Positions 6,264 through 8,997 of a DNA stretch of 8,997 bases are shown here, piece by piece. The notes below the pieces were generated by a model. It did not search any database, was not told where the DNA came from, and worked only from the letters and a program-made list of their open reading frames with translations. The DNA is from Halanaerobium sp964649895 (GTDB taxonomy: Bacteria; Bacillota; Halanaerobiia; Halanaerobiales; Halanaerobiaceae), in the NCBI GenBank assembly GCA_964649895.1, contig CAZYRX010000069.1, positions 1 through 8,997 of the forward strand. Reading direction: 5' to 3'. The position numbers and the translations under genes were made by a program. Within the stretch, counting starts at the first letter, position 1; every line of letters starts with the position of its first letter.

Positions 6264-6737
6264 ATGAACTTTAATTTGAAAAAATTCTTAAATAATTTTG
6301 AAGAATATTTAGCAGGAATATTACTTCTGCTGATGGTTACAATTGCTTTTATAAATGTTGTGTCTAGATTCACCTTCAAATTTTCAATCTCTTATATTGA
6401 GGAGTTGGAAGTTTATCTTTATGTCTGGCTTGTCATGCTTGGTAGTGCAATAGCTTTTAAAAGATGGTCACACCTCTGTGTTTCACTTGTTGTAGATAAA
6501 ATGCCGCCAAGTTTGAGAAAATATATAAAAATCTTTGTAACACTTTTATCTATAGGATTTTTTTCGGTAATTTTTAAATCCAGCATAACCCAGATTCAGG
6601 ATGAAATTTTAATGCAGGTAACCACAACCTCAATGGGAGTTCCAAAGTGGTGGTATACACTTGGATTGCCAATAGGAAGTGGACTTATTATTATTAGGCT
6701 TCTACAGAGATTATTTAAAAGGAGTAGTGGGGAATAA
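6264..6737 (+). CDS. dctQ: TRAP transporter small permease subunit DctQ
   Basis: This is the small membrane subunit (157 residues) that pairs with DctM to form the TRAP membrane domain. Four hydrophobic helices lie at about 14-34, 47-66, 85-105 and 128-148. DctQ hallmarks are present: EELEVYLYVWLVMLGSAIA (46-64), FKRWSHLCVSLVVDKMP in the loop after helix 2, and GVPKWWYTLGLPIGSG entering helix 4. The length is usual for the family. The gene begins 63 nt after dctP, past the intercistronic hairpin. Its TAA shares an A with the dctM ATG (TAATG at 6735-6739), so the two are translationally coupled, as suits subunits needed in equal amounts. Q and M are separate, not fused. Confidence 0.93.
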   Translation: MNFNLKKFLNNFEEYLAGILLLLMVTIAFINVVSRFTFKFSISYIEELEVYLYVWLVMLGSAIAFKRWSHLCVSLVVDKMPPSLRKYIKIFVTLLSIGFFSVIFKSSITQIQDEILMQVTTTSMGVPKWWYTLGLPIGSGLIIIRLLQRLFKRSSGE

Positions 6738-8020
6738 TGGACATAAGTCTTTGGATTATTTTAATATTTGTTTTTCTGTTAATCATTAGGACCCCGATTG
6801 CAGTATCTTTAGGTTTGACAGCGGTTTTTGGAGCTCTTTTAGCCGGAAGAGGTCTAAACATGGTTTCTTACACAATTTTTGGGGGAATAGCAAAATTTCC
6901 ACTTTTGGCCATACCATTTTTTATAATGGCAGGGGTTATTATGCAGAAAGCAAAAATGGCTGGTAAGATTATAGAATTTGTTAGACTACTTGTTGGCCCA
7001 ATCCCTGGTGGATTAGCTATTGCTACAGTTATAGTAGCAGCATTCTGGGGAGCTGTATCTGGTTCTGGACCTGCAACTGTGGCTGCTTTAGGAGTTATTT
7101 TGATTCCAGGAATGGTTAAGTCTGGGTATGACAAGGATTTTGCTGCAGCTGTAACATCTGTAAGCAGCGGTTTAGCAATAGTTATTCCACCCAGTATTGC
7201 ATTTATTGTTTACGGGATGATTGCAAATGTATCTATTGGGACTTTATTTGCTGCAGGTATTGTACCTGGTATTATAATGGCGGCAGCATTGAGTATTACT
7301 GTTTACATAATTTCTAAAAAAAGAGGATATCAAGGTGAAGAGTGGCAGGGATTTAAAGAAATATTCCAGGCTTTTAAAGATGCATTTTGGGGGTTTTTAA
7401 CACCAGTAATAATCTTAGGTGGTATTTATGGAGGAGTTTTTACCCCAACAGAAGCTGCAGCAGTAGCAGTTTTTTATGGTTTGTTTGTAGGTGTTTTTGT
7501 TTATAAAACTATTGATTTCAAAACACTTTTCAGAATATGTGTTGATACAGCTGCAACTACAGCTACAGTTATGCTTGTTGTTACATCTGCAGGATTATTT
7601 TCTTGGATTGCCACAAATGTTGGTTTAATTGAAAAAGCTTCAAGTTATATTTTGAATCTTTCAGAAAATCCAGTTATTATACTTTTGTTTATTAACTTAA
7701 TAATTTTATTTTCCGGTATGGTAATAGATGCGATTTCTATTTATTACGTATTTCTGCCAATACTTTTACCTATAATAGCAGAAATGGGATGGGATCCTGT
7801 TTGGTTTGGTGTAATTATGACTGTCAATCTTGCTGTTGGACAGGTAACTCCACCTGTAGCAGTAAATCTATATGTGGGCTCAAATATTGCGGGAATCTCA
7901 ATAGAAAAATTAGCAAAACAGGCCGTGCCTCTAATTATCACTGCAGTTTTAGTTCTTCTACTGCTTATGTACTTGCCTGAAATAACTTTGTTTTTCCCAA
8001 GAGTTTTTGGTATGCTTTAA
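6737..8020 (+). CDS. dctM: TRAP transporter large permease subunit DctM
   Basis: This is the large transport subunit (427 residues) of the TRAP system. It is a member of the ion transporter superfamily that moves substrate from DctP inward, usually with Na+. The many hydrophobic helices and canonical DctM motifs are intact: FPLLAIPFFIMAGVIM (54-69), WGAVSGSGPATVAALG (104-119), GLAIVIPPSIAFIVYG (145-160), GGVFTPTEAAAVAVFYG (232-248) and GQVTPPVAVNLYVG (368-381). The proline-containing IPPS and VTPP turns lie in the two re-entrant hairpin regions. Length and both termini are normal. ATG 6737 overlaps the dctQ stop by one base, with GGAG (6721-6724) and GTGGGG (6727-6732) just upstream. It is the last operon gene; no good GC-rich terminator follows, only AT-rich sequence to about 8117. 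Confidence 0.96.
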   Translation: MDISLWIILIFVFLLIIRTPIAVSLGLTAVFGALLAGRGLNMVSYTIFGGIAKFPLLAIPFFIMAGVIMQKAKMAGKIIEFVRLLVGPIPGGLAIATVIVAAFWGAVSGSGPATVAALGVILIPGMVKSGYDKDFAAAVTSVSSGLAIVIPPSIAFIVYGMIANVSIGTLFAAGIVPGIIMAAALSITVYIISKKRGYQGEEWQGFKEIFQAFKDAFWGFLTPVIILGGIYGGVFTPTEAAAVAVFYGLFVGVFVYKTIDFKTLFRICVDTAATTATVMLVVTSAGLFSWIATNVGLIEKASSYILNLSENPVIILLFINLIILFSGMVIDAISIYYVFLPILLPIIAEMGWDPVWFGVIMTVNLAVGQVTPPVAVNLYVGSNIAGISIEKLAKQAVPLIITAVLVLLLLMYLPEITLFFPRVFGML

Positions 8021-8117
8021 AGATGAATTTTAAACTATTTTAATATATAGCTAATCAAAGTTTAATAATTAAGAAATTTAAATTTAAAATTAAATTGAAT
8101 AAATTGTATAATTAAGC
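8021..8117. other. AT-rich gap between dctM and the rpsF promoter
   Basis: This stretch is almost entirely A and T, with short self-complementary runs such as TTTAAATTTAAA. I see no gene, no GC-rich terminator and no clear operator. How dctPQM transcription ends here is not evident. Confidence 0.6.
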
Positions 8118-8146
8118 TTGCATATAATTGTGATAGGTGCTATAAT
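8118..8146 (+). promoter_or_regulatory. Promoter of rpsF-ssb with extended -10
   Basis: TTGCAT (8118-8123) and TATAAT (8141-8146) are 17 bp apart, and TGC (8138-8140) gives an extended -10. A start near 8152-8154 would leave a leader of about 65 nt before rpsF. This lets rpsF-ssb be expressed independently of the TRAP genes upstream. Confidence 0.8.
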
Positions 8147-8162
8147 TTAGATTGGTTCAAAA

Positions 8163-8210
8163 TCCATGCTCTGCAAACAGCAGGGCCATTAGCCCGAATG
8201 GAGGAGGTGA
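8163..8210 (+). promoter_or_regulatory. Likely S6:S18 ribosomal protein leader element of rpsF
   Basis: The leader can fold with TCCAT (8163-8167) pairing ATGGA (8198-8202), enclosing GCT/AGC (8168-8170 with 8179-8181) and GGGC/GCCC (8183-8186 with 8192-8195). Alternatively CCATT (8186-8190) pairs AATGG (8197-8201), leaving a CCG (8194-8196) at the edge of the loop. The first fold takes in the first base of the Shine-Dalgarno AGGAGGTGA (8202-8210), and both end against it. S6 and S18 are known to bind a CCG-containing structure in rpsF leaders and repress their own operon. Position and sequence fit that element; the exact fold is inferred. Confidence 0.6.
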
Positions 8211-8217
8211 AAGATTT

Positions 8218-8517
8218 ATGGAAGAAAGAGTTAGAGGATATGAAACAACTTTTGTATTAAAACCAGATCTTGAAGATGAAGAAAAGCAAAGTATTTTGCA
8301 GCGTGTAAAAGATACTATTGATGATCACGATGGAAAAATTACAGATGTTGATGCCTGGGGTAAAAGACAGTTAGCATATGAAATTAAAGATTATCGCTCA
8401 GGTGACTATACAATTTTAGAGTTTGATGCAAAAACATCTGTAGTAAAAGAACTTGAGAGGATTTTCAAGATTATGGATGGAGTAATTCGTTATTTAGTAG
8501 TTAGACAGAATTCTTAA
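8218..8517 (+). CDS. rpsF: 30S ribosomal protein S6
   Basis: Small-subunit ribosomal protein S6, 99 residues, which binds 16S rRNA as a heterodimer with S18 in the platform. Recognisable segments are RGYETTFVLKPDL (6-18), the WGKRQLAYEIKDYRSGDYTI stretch (47-66), and MDGVIRYLVVR (86-96) at the C-terminus. The length is normal for Firmicutes. ATG 8218 is chosen because AGGAGGTGA (8202-8210) lies 7 nt upstream. The frame stays open to TTG 8152, but that would add 22 unrelated residues translated from the leader element and from the promoter start region. ssb follows after 27 nt, which is the standard rpsF-ssb-rpsR order. Control is probably by S6:S18 feedback at the leader. Confidence 0.97.
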   Translation: MEERVRGYETTFVLKPDLEDEEKQSILQRVKDTIDDHDGKITDVDAWGKRQLAYEIKDYRSGDYTILEFDAKTSVVKELERIFKIMDGVIRYLVVRQNS

Positions 8518-8544
8518 TTAATTATATATAGGTGGTGAATAATT

Positions 8545-8997
8545 TTGTTAAACAGAATAGTTTTGATCGGCCGCCTGACAAGAGATCCTGAACTTCGTTA
8601 TACCAGCAATGGAACTCCAGTTTGTAATTTTACACTTGCTGTAGAAAGAAATTACACCAATCGACAGGGAGAAAGAGATGTTGATTTTATCAATATAGTA
8701 ACCTGGCGGGGTCTGGCGGAAAATTGTGCTCGTCATCTCGGAAAAGGAAGACTGGTCGGAGTTGATGGATCACTGCACATTCGAAAAAGTGAAAATAATA
8801 ACCGTACTTATATAAATCCGGAAGTCACAGCAGACAATGTTAGATTCCTTGATTTTGGAAACAACCAAAGGAAAAATCAGAGTCAGAATAATGATCAGCA
8901 AAATCAACAAAAACAGAATAAAGCTGATAAACAGGATGATTTTGATGCACAGTTTGATGATAATTTTGATGCTGATGATTTTGATGTACCATTTTGA
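8545..8997 (+). CDS. ssb: Single-stranded DNA-binding protein
   Basis: This is a complete 150-residue SSB, which coats single-stranded DNA in replication, repair and recombination and recruits partners through its C-terminal tip. The OB-fold covers about residues 1-105: MLNRIVLIGRLTRDPELRYT, then FTLAVERNY, DVDFINIVTWRGLAENCARHL (Trp54 in the DNA-binding core) and GRLVGVDGSLHIR. A Gln/Asn/Lys-rich linker spans about 106-130. The tail is acidic and ends DDFDVPF, the family's partner-binding tip. Phe/Asp units recur through the tail (131-150). It starts at TTG 8545, with GGTGGTGA at 8531-8538 and a 6-nt spacer. Its TGA is the last codon of the window, so rpsR would be expected just beyond. The order matches rpsF-ssb-rpsR. 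Confidence 0.97.
   Translation: MLNRIVLIGRLTRDPELRYTSNGTPVCNFTLAVERNYTNRQGERDVDFINIVTWRGLAENCARHLGKGRLVGVDGSLHIRKSENNNRTYINPEVTADNVRFLDFGNNQRKNQSQNNDQQNQQKQNKADKQDDFDAQFDDNFDADDFDVPF

Noticed and set aside
6868..7134. Minus-strand open frames inside transporter genes (for example 6868-7134 and 5748-6035) and the short plus frame 7789-7980.
   Set aside because: They are shadows of dctM and dctP, with no ribosome binding site or recognisable protein features.
3954..8020. AEC carrier plus TRAP transporter as one new import-export system.
   Set aside because: A 207-nt gap with its own leader signals separates them, and no substrate link is visible; adjacency alone is too weak.
761..8190. The 11-mer GCAGGGCCATT occurs both in the gcvPB terminator (761-771) and in the rpsF leader (8180-8190).
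   Set aside because: A shared 11-mer is expected by chance several times in 9 kb, and the structural contexts differ.
8152..8217. N-terminal extension of S6 from TTG 8152.
   Set aside because: It lies over the transcript start and leader fold, has no ribosome binding site, and adds residues not in the S6 family.

Overview
The window is AT-rich bacterial chromosome with every gene on the + strand. TTG and GTG starts, strong AGGAGG-type ribosome binding sites and the DUF951-ychF ... rpsF-ssb gene order point to a low-GC Firmicute (Bacillota). The dctP product has an ordinary signal peptide and no lipobox, which suggests a periplasm. A halophilic or diderm anaerobe of the Halanaerobiales type fits best, but that placement is inference from style and content, not proof.

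Layout. (1) Positions 1-708 are the 3' part of gcvPB, the PLP-binding half of glycine decarboxylase, closed by two tandem terminator hairpins. (2) Positions 837-1388 encode a small TPR protein with a C-terminal membrane anchor, from its own extended -10 promoter. (3) Positions 1457-2854 hold a 59-residue DUF951 protein (GTG start) and the ATPase YchF. (4) Positions 2957-4880 hold two separate transporter genes, a ZIP/GufA-type metal transporter and an AEC-family carrier. A possible structured RNA lies between them. (5) Positions 5088-8020 are a complete tripartite TRAP transporter, dctP-dctQ-dctM. It has an unusual leader and a strong hairpin with a T-run between dctP and dctQ. (6) Positions 8118-8997 hold rpsF and ssb, with a clear promoter and a leader resembling the S6:S18 autoregulatory element. 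rpsR would be expected just past the right edge.

How they work together. DUF951, ychF, rpsF and ssb are normally near neighbours in Firmicutes. Here about 5.3 kb of transporter genes separates ychF from rpsF. TRAP transporters take up organic acids on an ion gradient using a periplasmic binding protein; the dctP-dctQ hairpin would let binding protein be made in excess of the membrane subunits. Residues matching the carboxylate-binding arginines and asparagine of SiaP-type proteins are present, so an organic acid ligand is likely, but which one cannot be read from sequence.

I found no mobile element, CRISPR array, tRNA or rRNA, and no clear sign of an undescribed multi-gene system. The points most worth a second look are non-coding: the 3826-3890 fold, the dctP leader, the dctP-dctQ hairpin and the rpsF leader. 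Several upstream in-frame starts are less likely than internal ATGs with good ribosome binding sites; I give the internal starts for the ZIP, AEC, DctQ and S6 genes.
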